Shown one piece after another: positions 21,612 to 32,305 of a stretch of DNA of 64,000 nt (position 1 is the stretch's first letter; every line of letters begins with the position of its first letter). The translations under genes and the position numbers were made by a program. The DNA is from Dactylis glomerata. Its lineage: Eukaryota; Streptophyta; Magnoliopsida; Poales; Poaceae. The notes under the pieces are model-generated. The model was not told the origin of the DNA, did no database searches, and saw nothing but the letters and a program-made list of their open reading frames with translations. The stretch spans positions 3,486,769 through 3,550,768 of the forward strand of contig QXEO01000549.1 of assembly GCA_007115705.1 (NCBI GenBank), in the 5' to 3' direction.

Positions 21612-23120
21612 TGATGACCCACAAGTATAGGGGGTGTATCGTAGTACTTTCGATAAATAAGAGTGTCGAACCCAACGAGGAGCAGAAGGTGTTGATGAGC
21701 AGTTTTGACCAAGGAATCACTGTAAATACTAGCAAACAGGTTTTCAGGAGTATTTGGTAATACGAGTAAATAAAGTGCGAGTAAATAAAAGACAGTAGTA
21801 ACAATTGCAGCAAGTGGCCCAATCCTTTATTCAGCAAAGGACAAGCCGGTTGTGTACTTATAATAACCAAACATTCTCGAGGACACACGGGAGTTTTCTG
21901 TCAAGAGCTTTCGCTTCATAGAGCCAATAGTATTCATTGGTTTGATAGGTGTTATGGGGGTGAACCTGTGCTAGCGCACTACCCTTACTAGGATAAATAC
22001 ACACTTGTGATTATACCCCTTGCAAGCATCCGCAAATACAAGAAAGTAATTAAGATAAATCTAACCACAGCCTTAAACTCTAGGATCCTACGCTCCCTGG
22101 TGCAATGGTTTCCCAACGGAGGTTTAGGTTTCTGTCACTCCAGCAACCCCACAGTCGGTAGCCAAATACACAATGCATCTCACTAGGCCCATAAATGGTG
22201 AAGTATCATGTAGTCGACGTTCACATGACACCACTAGTGAAATAGCACCACAACAATATCAAACCATTAAATATTTCTCAACAATAATTCACTACTAACA
22301 TCTTGACTTCTCCCATGTCCTCAAGAACTAAACGAACTACTCACAAGACATCATATGTATCATGATCAGAGGTGAAATAATGGTAAATAACAATCTGAAC
22401 ATAAACCTTAATTCAATGGTTCCACTCAATAACATCAACTACAAGAGTAATCAGCACCGGGAAAGTTTCCCCTATGAATATAACAAGATCCAACTCAAGA
22501 TGTTACAGCGGGACGGCGTGGTGATGGTGGAGATGAAGGTGCTGGTGAGGGAGATGATGATGATGATGATCCCGATGAAGTCCAGTGCGATGGTGATGAC
22601 GATGGCGACGATCTCCCCTCTCCGGGAAGGAATTTCCCCGGCAGATTTCGTCCTGCCGGAGAGCTTTTTCTCTCTGGTGTTCTCCGCCCCGTAGAGGCGG
22701 CTGTGTCTAACTCTGAGCCCCCCTTGACTTATGTTTTTGGGGACGATGATGTACGCGGAGGGGCGAGACCAGAGGTGGGCCAGGGCGGCCCCACGCAGGG
22801 CTGGCGCGGCCAGGGGTGGGCCCGCGCCGCCCTGGCGTGTGGAGCCCCCCTGGCTCCTCTTGACTCCCCCTTCTGGCTTTCTGAGTCTTCTGGGAAAATA
22901 TAATTTCTGGGTATTTTTCTGGAATTTTCCTGATCTTCAAAATATGGTCTCTTGACGGTCCTTTTTCCAGCAGAATCCTGACTCCGGCAGCAACTCCTCC
23001 GATGATCATCAAACATGTGAAAACAAAGAAAATAACATAAGTATCATGTCTAAATATGAAATATATCAATGAATAACAGTAAATTATGATACAAAATAAT
23101 GATGCAAATTGGACGTATCA
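21612..23120 (-). repeat. Family A 5' LTR
   Basis: 1509 bp, the partner of 12871-14380, with the 5' end of the element at 23120. The flanking TGGTA (23121-23125) followed by CAAGAAGGAGC resumes the B sequence exactly where it stopped at 12870. Confidence 0.93.
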
Positions 23121-24557
23121 TGGTACAAGAAGGAGCTTGTGTAGACTGCGGCTTAGGCTTTTGCATGTCGTGCTTGATGTCTTTTTGATAGTATGCTTAG
23201 TGGTTTTGCTGTAGCATGACTTGTCTCAAATAACTGAGATTGCTTAATGAGCCTTTGAAAAAATCATGCGTTGTTTTTATTGTATGGAAGCATTATTTTG
23301 GTTTTCTCCTTGATGCTTTATTTGGGTTGACTTGGCGCATGCTCACACATGTTAGACTCTTACAAAGTCGCCAATAGCCTTCATGATCATTTAGTTTTTG
23401 ACTTTTGATGCCATCGTATGCTTCTTTTAATGTCGCTTTATCGCTTTGCATGATTATGGCCATTATTGCTCTTTTAGTTGGTCGCTCCCAGTCTTTTGCT
23501 AGCCCTCATTTTGTACGGAGTATGAGCTCTACTCGTGCATCCAACTCCCAAAAACCAAGTTTGCCATTGTGTCCACTATAAACTCCTATGCATGGTATTT
23601 GTAAGCCATTCCAAGTAAATTTTCATGTGCTACCTTTCAAAAAACCTTTAAAACACTTCTCATTTTGTGCCACTGTTTTTAGCTCATGGGGACGTAGTGG
23701 TCGGATTTGCTATCTTCCATATTGCTTATTCCAAAAAGAAAAAAAAGAGAAAAAAGAAAGAAAAAAGGCACTCCTCCACGGAATGTGAATGTTGGTGGGC
23801 ACCCGATGGAATCGGTTAGCCATGGTTTGTGAAAGGAAAAAAGGTGGGGAGGAGTGCCAAGCTTTATAAAAGAGCACAAAAGTGCCAATCTCTCTCTCAA
23901 AAACTTGCTTCATTTTTGTATGGAAGATAGTAAGAACCCCATTGCCAGTCGTTGAAAAAAGCAACCGCCTCTCAAAACCAATTTTTATCTCTCTGTTTTA
24001 CAAATGAAAAGCTCTAGCACATGTTTAATCACTGCTTCCCTCCGCGAAGGGCCTTTCTTTTACTTTTATGTTGAGTTACCACCTTCTATCTTTATGCACC
24101 ATTAAGAGAGCATAGTTGTCATTCTTAGTGTAATATGCATTGTCCCAAAGTTTTCATTGATTGATTCATATTGTTGGTTTCACTTGTTCTCAAATTATTT
24201 GTATCTAGTCGCCCTCTTAAACTTGAAGGTGTCCTATGCATTTATGTTTTGCTCTCTTTGAAGGACAAGCTGAAAACCATTTGTATGTTTTTCCTTATGA
24301 TTTGAACACACGTTTGACTTTCATTGTTTCATTTTCATGATCTTTTGTTTGTGTTCATTTTCATGTTTATAACATGGTTGCTAAGTTTCTATTATCAAGA
24401 TTATATCTTTCATGCCCATGTTTTAAGTTCTTTTGATCCCAGCGCACAATGCTTACATATATGATCAAGATTGTGTAGGTGCATGTCACCTCAAAAATTA
24501 TTTCTTTTGTTATCACTTACCTACTCGAGGACGAGCAGGAGTTAAGCTTGGGGATGC
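23121..24557 (+). mobile_element. Family B (second copy) internal region, right of A insertion
   Basis: Collinear with 1452-2895 of the first B copy, non-coding, ending in the polypurine tract AAGCTTGGGGATGC before the LTR. Small ORFs around 23590-23960 are on both strands of a low-complexity GAAA-rich tract and are not credible genes. Confidence 0.9.
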
Positions 24558-26124
24558 TGATACGTCTCAAACGTATCTATAATTTTTGATGCTCCTTGCT
24601 TGTTTTTACACCATTTACCCGATGTTTCGTTACACTTCGTGGCACTTTTATGCATTTTCCGGAACTAACCTATTAACGAGTTGCCACAGTGCTAGTTCCC
24701 TGTTTTCTGCTGTTTTTTTGTTTCAGAGTGATACACAGGAAATATTCTCGGAATTGGACGAAACAAGTTCCTGAAGTCTTATTTTTCCCGGGAGCATCCA
24801 GACATCCGAAGAGAGGAAGGAGAGGGGCCACAGGCCTCCCTCACACAGGGCTGGCGCGGCCCAGGCCCTGGCCGCGCCACCCCTGTGTGAGGAGGCCGGG
24901 GGCCGCCTCTGACATCGCCCCTTCGCCTATAAGAAGCCTCGGGACGGAAAACCCTAGAGGATTCGGCAATTTTCCAGAAGCAGTTCCGTAGTTCCGCCGC
25001 CACCGTCAACGAATTTCGGGGGACAGAAGTCTCTGTTCCGGCACCCTGCCGGGACGGGGAAGTGCACCCGGAGCCATCTCCATCGGTCTCCATCGCCGTC
25101 TCCGCCGTCTCCATCGACCTCACCGCCATCTCCATCAACCTTGCTGTCTCCTATGATGAGGAGGGAGTAGTTCACCCCCGGGGCTGAGGGCTCTACCGGT
25201 AGCTATGTGGTTCACCTCTCTCTTCCATGATGTGATCTTTATGTGATCGTGAGCTTTGTATCATGTTGAACAAGTAGATGTTATTATTCAGATATTATGC
25301 TACTCCTATGCTTAATTATTATAGTGTACTCTAGTGGTGATTATTAAAGTAATCTATTCCTCCTGCCATGGTGTAACGGTGACAGTGCGTGCATCGTGGT
25401 GGTACTTGGTTTAGGCTATGATCGTGATCTCTTGTGGATTATGAGAGTAATTATTACTATGATAGTATTGAGTGATCTATTCCTCCTTTCATGGTGTAAT
25501 GTTGACAGTGTGTGCGCCGTGTTAGTACTTGGTCTAAGTTGCAATGATATCTATCTTGAGTTGTGATCTGATTTGGATATCTCTTTGAGTGGTGTTTGTC
25601 AAGTACTTGATGAACTTTAAGGGGTGCTTCCGTAGCCACTACACAATGATTAGTGTTATTCAATAGGAGAGTAATTCAGAGTACTATAGTGGAGAGAAGT
25701 TGTTTATTTGTTCAATCATGTTATATTGTTGGGAGTGTGTCCACTAGTGAAAGTATGATCCCTAGGCCTTGTTTCCAAGCATTGCACACCGTTTACTTGC
25801 TGTTTTGTTACTTGTTTGCTCGCAGCGATATTTATTTCACATCACGTTTGCTACTTATAATCATCTATACCGCTTGTATTTCACTATCTCTTCGCCGAAC
25901 TAGTGCACCTATACATTTGACAAGTGTATTGGGTGTGTTGGGGACACAAGAGACTTTCTGTATCGTAATTGCAGGGTTGCTTGAGAGGGATAGCTTTGAC
26001 CTCTTCCTCCCTGAGTTCGATAAACCTTGGGTGATCCACTTAAGGGAAACTTGCTGCTGTTCTACAAACCTCTGCACTTGGAGGCCCAACAAGTGTCTAC
26101 AAGAATAGAAGTGCGTAGACATCA
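24558..26124 (+). repeat. Family B LTR (copy B3)
   Basis: 1567 bp from TGATACGTC to GACATCA, preceded by a polypurine tract and also followed by a leader and primer site. It therefore sits as a 3' LTR on its left side and a 5' LTR on its right side. It carries the same CTATAAGAAG TATA variant as B2. The hairpin is at 24833-24897. Confidence 0.92.
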
Positions 26125-26177
26125 AGCTCTTTTCTGGCGCCGTTGCCGGGGAGGTAAGGTAAAAGGTACTCGCATCC
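26125..26177 (+). mobile_element. Stub of a further B internal region with PBS
   Basis: 53 bp identical in layout to 10725-10777: AGCTCTTTTC, then the 18-base primer site (26135-26152), then GGTAAGGTAAAAGG... up to CTCGCATCC. It then breaks into unrelated sequence. Because the sequence past the PBS is B internal and not tRNA-like, it is the remains of a tandem third LTR arrangement, not an extended cDNA end. Confidence 0.85.
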
Positions 26178-26520
26178 AAGGACGTGGCCACGGAGGAGTC
26201 GGCAGCCGGCCGAAGCGCAACCTAACCTGTAACCAGGCCCCCGCCTATATAAGGGGGCCTGGACCCTTAGTCTAGGGGGATCCGATCTTCTTCTTCCTCC
26301 TCCAGCCCGAACAGCTCGAGGAGCACTGTAATCGATACTATCCACATAATACGAAACATGCAGGAAGTAGGGGCTTTACCTCCACCCGGGAGGGCCCTGA
26401 ACCTGGGTAAACCATGGTGTCTCAGTAGGCATAATCCTGAGCCGGGTTCCTCGTCTCCACCGTCGAGCCCCTTCGATAAGCCTATCCATGGCTACTGTCT
26501 CTAAGTCCCTACGACAGTAT
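26178..26520 (+). repeat. LTR-like fragment, family F
   Basis: A TATA box CTATATAAGG (26245-26254) is followed by leader-like sequence and a GAACCTGGGTAAAC motif. Comparable GAACCTG(A/G)GTA motifs lie near the end of the C and E LTRs, so this is likely the R-U5 part of another gypsy LTR. No clean TG...CA ends or primer site were found. The right boundary is approximate. Confidence 0.45.
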
Positions 26521-27400
26521 GCTTCTTTGTATTAAGCTTGCAGAGAAACATCAAAAAATGGCTACAACATCATACTAGCCTTTCGGCTCACAACACACTC
26601 CTACAACACCGACGACAAGCACACCCGACCCAACCTCTAGGCAAGTGAGAAGGTGGGCACAGAGCCTCTAGATCGCATCATGATATATATATACTAGTTA
26701 AATACATGTGAGTTGTGTTATGAAATAACGATCGGTTAAATTGCGAATACCATCAAATGCGACATTAGTGTACACACGCTTACTGCCTCGCCTTCTCAAC
26801 TGCTTTGAGGCGTCGCAGCCAAAGATTCTTCAACTCTCACTGCTAAATATTTGATTTTCTTTTGAATTTTAGGGGGGGGGACCATAAGTATCTTTCCTTA
26901 TGTAGTAGTAGATTTTATAAAAAAAGAGTGCCATTCCAACTCTTTTCTTTTGAAAAATCCTTCACATACATGTAGAAAGAATTTCTCTGATAACCATGCT
27001 TGGTTGATTGTCTATTTGATTTTAATGTAAGTGCTAATGCAGGACATAAGCATTCATGTAACATGTTTTTTCAAGCAATTTCATTTCATACTATATTGGT
27101 GTATGTTTTATATTTTTAAGTTTAGCTGCAAGAGTAATGTGTACCATCATTGTATGAGCATATTGCGGATTATAAGAGTTGAAAATAGAGCTTGCCTGGC
27201 GCATGCTTGAATTTAGGAAACTCGCTAATATTGATGATACCACGTCGACACTTTCTTTTGGAACATTCTACAGTGACATTCTAGATAACCATTTCAAGAT
27301 ATATCCACTTATATTTTTCGAATATCCAGCCCCTTGTAGGGAAAATAACATTATGTTGAACGGCCTTTTTTTCAGAAACAAAATGTGGAGAATCGTATGG
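26521..27400. other. Intergenic region before SINA-like gene
   Basis: I see no gene. There is a run of G at about 26871-26880 and AT-rich sequence. A CpG-rich stretch starts at about 27480 and probably marks the promoter and 5' UTR of the gene at 27839. Confidence 0.5.
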
Positions 27401-27703
27401 GCTAAACTGGCCAGGCCCAAAGTAAGAAAGACTGGGCCGTTTCATAACCGACCTTCAATGGTTCGGCAAGCAGAAAAAGAAGAGAAACCCCTCCGTGTTC
27501 GGTTCCCCTTTCGTCTTCCGTTTCCGTCCCCGATTCCGCGCCGCCGGCGATTCTTTGGCTCCCGCACGGCCGCGCCCAGCTGCCCTTTTCCTCCTCGGTT
27601 CCCCTCCTCTGCGAGTCGCACCTGCAATCGGCGACGGTCGACTGTCGAATTCCTGTCCCGGTCGCCGTCGCCGCCGCCGCCAGATCCGTCGTCTTCAATC
27701 CAG

Positions 27704-27834
27704 GTAAGGCTTCTTGCAAGTTCCGAGTTTGCAAGTAGGCGATTCTGCTGATTTTAAGGAGTACTGAATTAGTGGAATTCGACGGGCATTGATTAGTTTC
27801 CGCACACGTTCTGCGGCACCGGAAGGATCTGCAG
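27704..27834 (+). other. Probable 5'-UTR intron of the SINA-like gene
   Basis: AATCCAG then GTAAGG (donor at 27704) and TCTGCAG (acceptor ending 27834) bracket 131 bp that end four bases before the start codon. The upstream exon is GC-rich and has no ATG in frame with the protein. This is predicted from consensus splice sites only. Confidence 0.55.
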
Positions 27835-27838
27835 GGAG

Positions 27839-29115
27839 ATGAGCAGCTACAGACGGAGCGCAGGGAAGCGCCTCCGGATGTCGCCGTCTGACGCGGAGGG
27901 CAGCCCCAAGCGGCCGCCAAGGAACTACCGCCGCCGTTATCCCTATTCCTACTCGCCGTCGCCCTCCCGGTCGCCCTCGCCCCAGCCGTCGCCCTCCCGG
28001 TCGCCGTCGCCCCAGCTGTCGCCCTCCCGGTCGCCCTCGCCCCTGCCGTCGCCCTACCAATCACCCTCACCCTCGCCCTGCCGCTCATGGTCGCGAAGGC
28101 TGCCCAGCGACGCCGAGGACGACGATGGCGATGATCGCAGCCGCAGCCGGGGTTCGGACGATATCGACGCGCGCGGGCGGCCTCTCTGGAGGCCGAACGG
28201 GTACAAAGGGCCACGCGAGCAGGGCCACGGCGACCTGTTCAGCGTCCACATCAACGGCAACGACTACGACTGCCTCTTCACCTGCAAGTGCTGCCGCCGC
28301 ATGCTGAGCTCGCCGGTCTACGAGGTGAGGTTTGCTTGCAGTAGTGTTTTCTTTTGTAGACCAAGTTCACTTGCAGTTACAGCGTGTTTATCGTCAGAGC
28401 GACTAACTCATATATGTTCTTGATTGTGGCATGCGTGCAGTGCCCCTCCGGCCACCTCACCTGCTCGACGTGCGAAAGCGAGTACGGGGACAACCGGTGC
28501 AGCAGCTGCGGCGCAGCCAATGGCTACGGGCGCAACCGCGCACTGGAGGAGTTCCTTTCACGCATTCGCTTCTCCTGCCGCAACAAAGACCACGGCTGCG
28601 GGGCACTCCATGCGCACGTCCAGATGCGTTCGCATGAGCAAATTTGCCCCTATGAGCCCTGCTTTTGCCCCGCCCCTCGCTGCGGATTCGCTGGCCTATC
28701 CTACGCACTCAAAACTCACCTCATCGCCAGCCATCACTGGCGCTCAGTCAACTTCTACTACGGCGAGAGCTTCCACGCCCATGCCCTCGAGTCCACCATC
28801 ATGCACAGTAAGGATGACGGTGAGCTGTTCTTCCTAGACAGCTTCTGTGAGGGCCGTGGCACTGCTCTGTCCATGATTTGCATCCGCCGCGACAACGCCC
28901 CCACGCAGGAGTTCGTGTACGAGCTGAAGACACCGACAGGGAACGGCAGCAGACGTCACAAGCTCCAGATGCAGTCGACGGCGCGGAACACGTCGCTGCG
29001 GGACAGGATGGGGGAGAAGGACAAGGTGTTCCTGCTGGTCCCTAACGACATGCCCTGCCCGGATGGCTTCGTGGAGGTATGCATCCGTAAGGATGTCGCC
29101 GGTGCAACTCCGTAG
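27839..29115 (+). CDS. SINA-type RING E3 ubiquitin ligase, 386 residues, two exons
   Basis: Exons are 27839-28324 and 28441-29115, joined in phase 0 by a 116-bp GT-AG intron. Residues 38-85 are Ser/Pro/Arg repeats (SPSRSPSP). The RING finger spans the intron: C149/C152, C163, H167, C170/C173 and C182/C185. A SIAH-type zinc-finger pair follows (CRNKDHGCG ... H ... C and CPAPRCGFAG ... H ... HHW), then the SINA substrate-binding beta domain to the end. SINA proteins transfer ubiquitin from an E2 to bound substrates. Length is somewhat above the usual ~300 because of the Ser/Pro/Arg N-terminus. All metal ligands are present, so it looks functional. The exact substrate and orthologue are unknown. 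Confidence 0.9.
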
Positions 29116-29333
29116 GTTAGCTGACCTAGATCTATGGCGATACTGTCTGGTTTTAGGATTACTGCTAGTAGGTCTCCAGTTCATTGTTGAAAGCCCGAGG
29201 TAACCTGAATTTCATGTCGTTAATGCTTGGTGTTTTCATGGATTTTCGATGATTGAGATGGGAATCATAAGTACCTGCTCATTGTTGCGTTAACTGTAAG
29301 AGATATGTATATATTAATATGCTTGCATGACAG

Positions 29334-29372
29334 CATGAGGAGGAGGCGGAAAATGAAGATAAATCTTTGGAG
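29334..29372 (+). other. Candidate alternative 3' exon of the SINA-like gene
   Basis: A 39-bp segment lies between TGACAG and GTAATC. It reads HEEEAENEDKSLE if spliced to a GTATGC donor at 29074 in the last coding exon. Acidic tails are common at the end of SINA-like proteins. There is no transcript evidence; it may be chance. Confidence 0.25.
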
Positions 29373-29865
29373 GTAATCAGGCTCCTTTTTGTCTGACCTT
29401 ACACGTGTTGGTCATCTCTTGCGGATTCATTCTCACCAAATGTGTCGTCGCACATCTTCTGATGTCGCACCAATTGTTGATCTGAAGTCCAAATGTTTAT
29501 ACAAGATGTTTCTCTAATAGTCAAGGTGCAGGTCATTTGTTTCCTCTTGTTTAGTTTAGATGTTACTGGCATGTTGCTGTATCCTGTATGCTGTCAAGAA
29601 TACGGTAGGAGTCAGTGGACACCCCGTAGACTAACTAGGGATCTGACTGATTCCCGTAGTTAACATTCCTGAACGGCAATGGTCGCTCCGTTGCTGCAGT
29701 GTGTTTATCTGTATTGATATATCTTCTACTTCTTCCGTTGCCAATAAAATTTGGATGTTGCAATATTGGTTGCTTAGCTTCACATATGCAGAACAATATG
29801 GTCGACTTCGAGGTCTATGGCCAGTTCAGTACAGACCTGGGGCAGACAGTCCTTTTGGCGCAGTC
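29373..29865. other. Region between SINA-like gene and LINE insertion
   Basis: No supported gene. It contains the probable 3' flank of the SINA-like gene and ordinary AT-moderate DNA. The segment 29790-29885 continues at 31755 once the LINE is removed. Confidence 0.4.
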
Positions 29866-29885
29866 AGAAAGAACAGTCAGAAATT

Positions 29886-31754
29886 CCTGTCTATGGGAGG
29901 AAAGGAAATCCTAATAAAGTCTGTTGCTCAAGCTATTACCACATACATCATGAGTATTTTTAAGTTACCTGCAAGCTTCCATGATGACTACATGAAAATG
30001 ATTAGAGGTTTTTGGTGGGGGGAAGACGAAAGTAAGAGGAAGGTTCACTGGGCCGCCTGGGACACGCTTACAATGCCAAAAAATTGTGGAGGGATGGGCT
30101 TCCGAGACTCAGCCCTATTCAACCAGGCCCTCCTTGCTCGCCAAGCATGGCGCCTTCTCCAAAACCCTGGTAGTCTTGCTGCCAGGCTCATAAAAGAGAT
30201 CTACTATCCGAGAGGAAACCTGCTTGATAGTGTGTTTAGAGCAGAAGCTTCTCCGGTGTGGCACGGAATAGAGCATGGTTTGGACTTGCTAAAGAAAGGG
30301 ATCGTTTGGCAAGTGGGTGACGGCCAAAGCATTAGAATCTGGAGGGATAATTGGATCCAGAGAAATTTTGCACTAAAAGCCAGAGAAGGGAAAACAAGGA
30401 CAAGGTATAGAAGAGTGAACCAATTAAAAGTCAGAGGTTCAGACTCGTGGGATGAACAACTGATTAGGAAAATCTTTTTTTTTGAAGAAGATGCGGACCT
30501 GATCCTCCAGATGCAAGCTCCAAAAGAAGGCAATGAAGATTTTGTGGCATGGCATTATGAGAGTAATGGGATCTTTTCCGTACAGAGCGCCTACAAACTG
30601 GCCTATAACATCCAACAAAATGTGACCAACCTCCCGGGTAACAGTATTTCAGGCGATGCATCAAGGAACACTTGGAAAAGTATCTAGTCTGCTTCTGTAC
30701 CAAATAAAATCCGTGTGTTTGGATGGCGAGCAGCAAAAGACAACCTAGCTACAAAGAGAAACAAATTCAAAAGAACTCTGGAGTTCGACTCGGTCTGCCC
30801 AGTCTGCGGTAATGGCGTCGAAAATAGTTTTCATGCTATTGTGGAATGCACTAAAGCAAGGGCGCTCAGATTGGAAATGAGTAAAATTTGGGATCTTCCA
30901 GAAGAGAGTGCTTTTAGGTATACAGGTCCAGACTGGCTCCAAATCATGCTTTCGAATATTCAGGAAAGTAGAAGAGGCCTGGTACTTCTAGTTCTCTGGA
31001 GAGCATGGCACCTGAGGTGTGATGTTGTTCATGGGAAGGGTGAGAGTTCCATTATTGGATCAGTAACCTTTTTAAAAAACTATCTAAACTGTTTGAAGGG
31101 TGTTAGTATATTGCAGGATCCTGGCGGGACAAAAGGAAAAGCTCCCAGCACCAAGCAAGATTTTCAGACTGCTGAATGCTCTCTCCAGCAGCAGCCAACT
31201 CTTGCTAACCAAAAAAGTAAGCACTGGAACTAAACCTGATGCAGGTTGGATTAAAATTAATGTGGATGCTTCGTTTTTGGAAAGTTCCAATAGTGCCTGG
31301 GTTGGATTTGTTGCTCAAAACAACATGGGCTCGGTGATTGTCGCTGGTGCCAGGAAGATTCAGAACTGTTTCAACATAGAGGAGGCTGAAGCTAGAGCTT
31401 GTACAGTGGGGCTGCAGTCTGTCCCTGAAGGTGGTCAGTACTCTGTTGCCCTCGAGTCTGACAACGCAAGTGTGGTGGCAACTATCAAAAACCAAAGTGA
31501 GTACCGTGGAAGACTTTGAAGGATATACGAAGAGATTTCCTCTTTTAAGAATAAGTATCCAGGCTTCAAAGTTGACAAGATTGGGAGAAACAGCAACACC
31601 GTAGCACATCACCTAACTTGTTTAGCTAGAACCCAGGGAATAAATGAAACTTGGTCTGGCTGCGTTCCAGAATGTGTGTATGAATTGCTTGTAAATGACT
31701 CTGTAAACGCTGATGTTATGAATTGAAACTCCCCTTTCCCTCAAAAAAAAGAAA
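29886..31754 (+). pseudogene. 5'-truncated LINE (non-LTR retrotransposon) with 20-bp target duplication
   Basis: It encodes the C-terminal part of a plant L1-type ORF2: the end of RT (GGKEILIKSVAQAI), the linker FNQALLARQAWRLL, the zf-RVT finger (CPVCGNGVENSFHAIVEC), and a C-terminal RNase H (INVDASF, then LESDNA). Breaks are TAG at 30685-30687 at a Trp position, a frameshift between about 31100 and 31200, and TGA at 31517-31519. An A-rich tail is at 31743-31754. A perfect 20-bp duplication (29866-29885 and 31755-31774, AGAAAGAACAGT...) bounds it, so both edges are exact. Truncation at the 5' side is typical of target-primed reverse transcription. Confidence 0.92.
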
Positions 31755-31774
31755 AGAAAGAACAGTCAGAAATT

Positions 31775-32040
31775 GGAAAGGAAGCTGCTGCGTCTACGAG
31801 AGTCTCGATGCCGGTGGTGCTGGAGCGTCAGGTGGGATACAGTTATGCGAACTGTTGGAGCCTGAGGAGATTATGGCTTGACAACACTCGTGTTGATTGG
31901 TCGCGCAAAGGTGATCAGAACACTGGTTTCTTTCAAGCGCTTGGGACTGCGCTGTCGGCGTCCAAAAAAAAAACTCGGTGTGACCGTGTCCTATGGCGAC
32001 CGGACACACCTCAAAGTGTCACAAGCAGGATAATATAAAA
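31775..32040 (+). pseudogene. Possible older LINE fragment (region before RT)
   Basis: One frame reads LDNTRVDWSRKGDQNTGFFQ, resembling the W-x-x-x-GD-x-N-T-x-FFH motif that lies between endonuclease and RT in plant LINEs. It is short and low in similarity. It is the sequence into which the LINE at 29886 inserted, together with 29790-29885. Confidence 0.4.
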
Positions 32041-32305
32041 GGTATGGTGCATTCTTTTTAGGGTTAATTGGATCTATGCCATTGTAACTTTTATCTATTG
32101 GAAAAATGTCATTACAAAAAACAGACTTAGAGATATGCCACTCCAACTTTTTTATACGTGGACCTATGTCATTTTCTGCAATACATTAGTCCTAATACTC
32201 CTATATGTACTGTGGTACCCTTATACTCATGTACACACACGGGAAAAAAAGAAAATGAACGCAAAGAATGGAACCCATCAAGTATCCCCGTCCAACTTAG
32301 CAAAG

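Larger units (their letters stand above)
12871..23120 (-). mobile_element. Family A full-length Ty3/gypsy retrotransposon (Athila-like), nested in B
   Basis: 10,250 bp with two LTRs, PBS, gag-protease-RT-RNase H-integrase in one frame, a small 3' ORF and a PPT, in that order on the minus strand. It is flanked by the near-duplicate TGATA/TGGTA. LTR ends are TGATACGTC...GGGTCATCA. By eye the LTRs differ at about 25-30 of 1510 positions, mostly transitions, which suggests insertion within roughly the last million years under usual grass rates. Three stop codons, an RNase H active-site change and a lost integrase zinc-finger cysteine make it a dead copy. The gag without a zinc knuckle, tRNA-Asp primer and extra ORF after integrase fit the Athila lineage. 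Confidence 0.93.

Noticed and set aside
27402..28214. Long minus-strand ORFs rich in Arg, Gly and Ala opposite the SINA-like gene
   Set aside because: They are antisense shadows of the GC-rich Ser/Pro-coding exon and 5' UTR; no domain, and the plus-strand gene has all expected zinc ligands and splice sites.
31808..32038. Possible later exon of the SINA-like gene
   Set aside because: No splice sites in phase, and the sequence is better explained as a LINE region before RT interrupted by another LINE.
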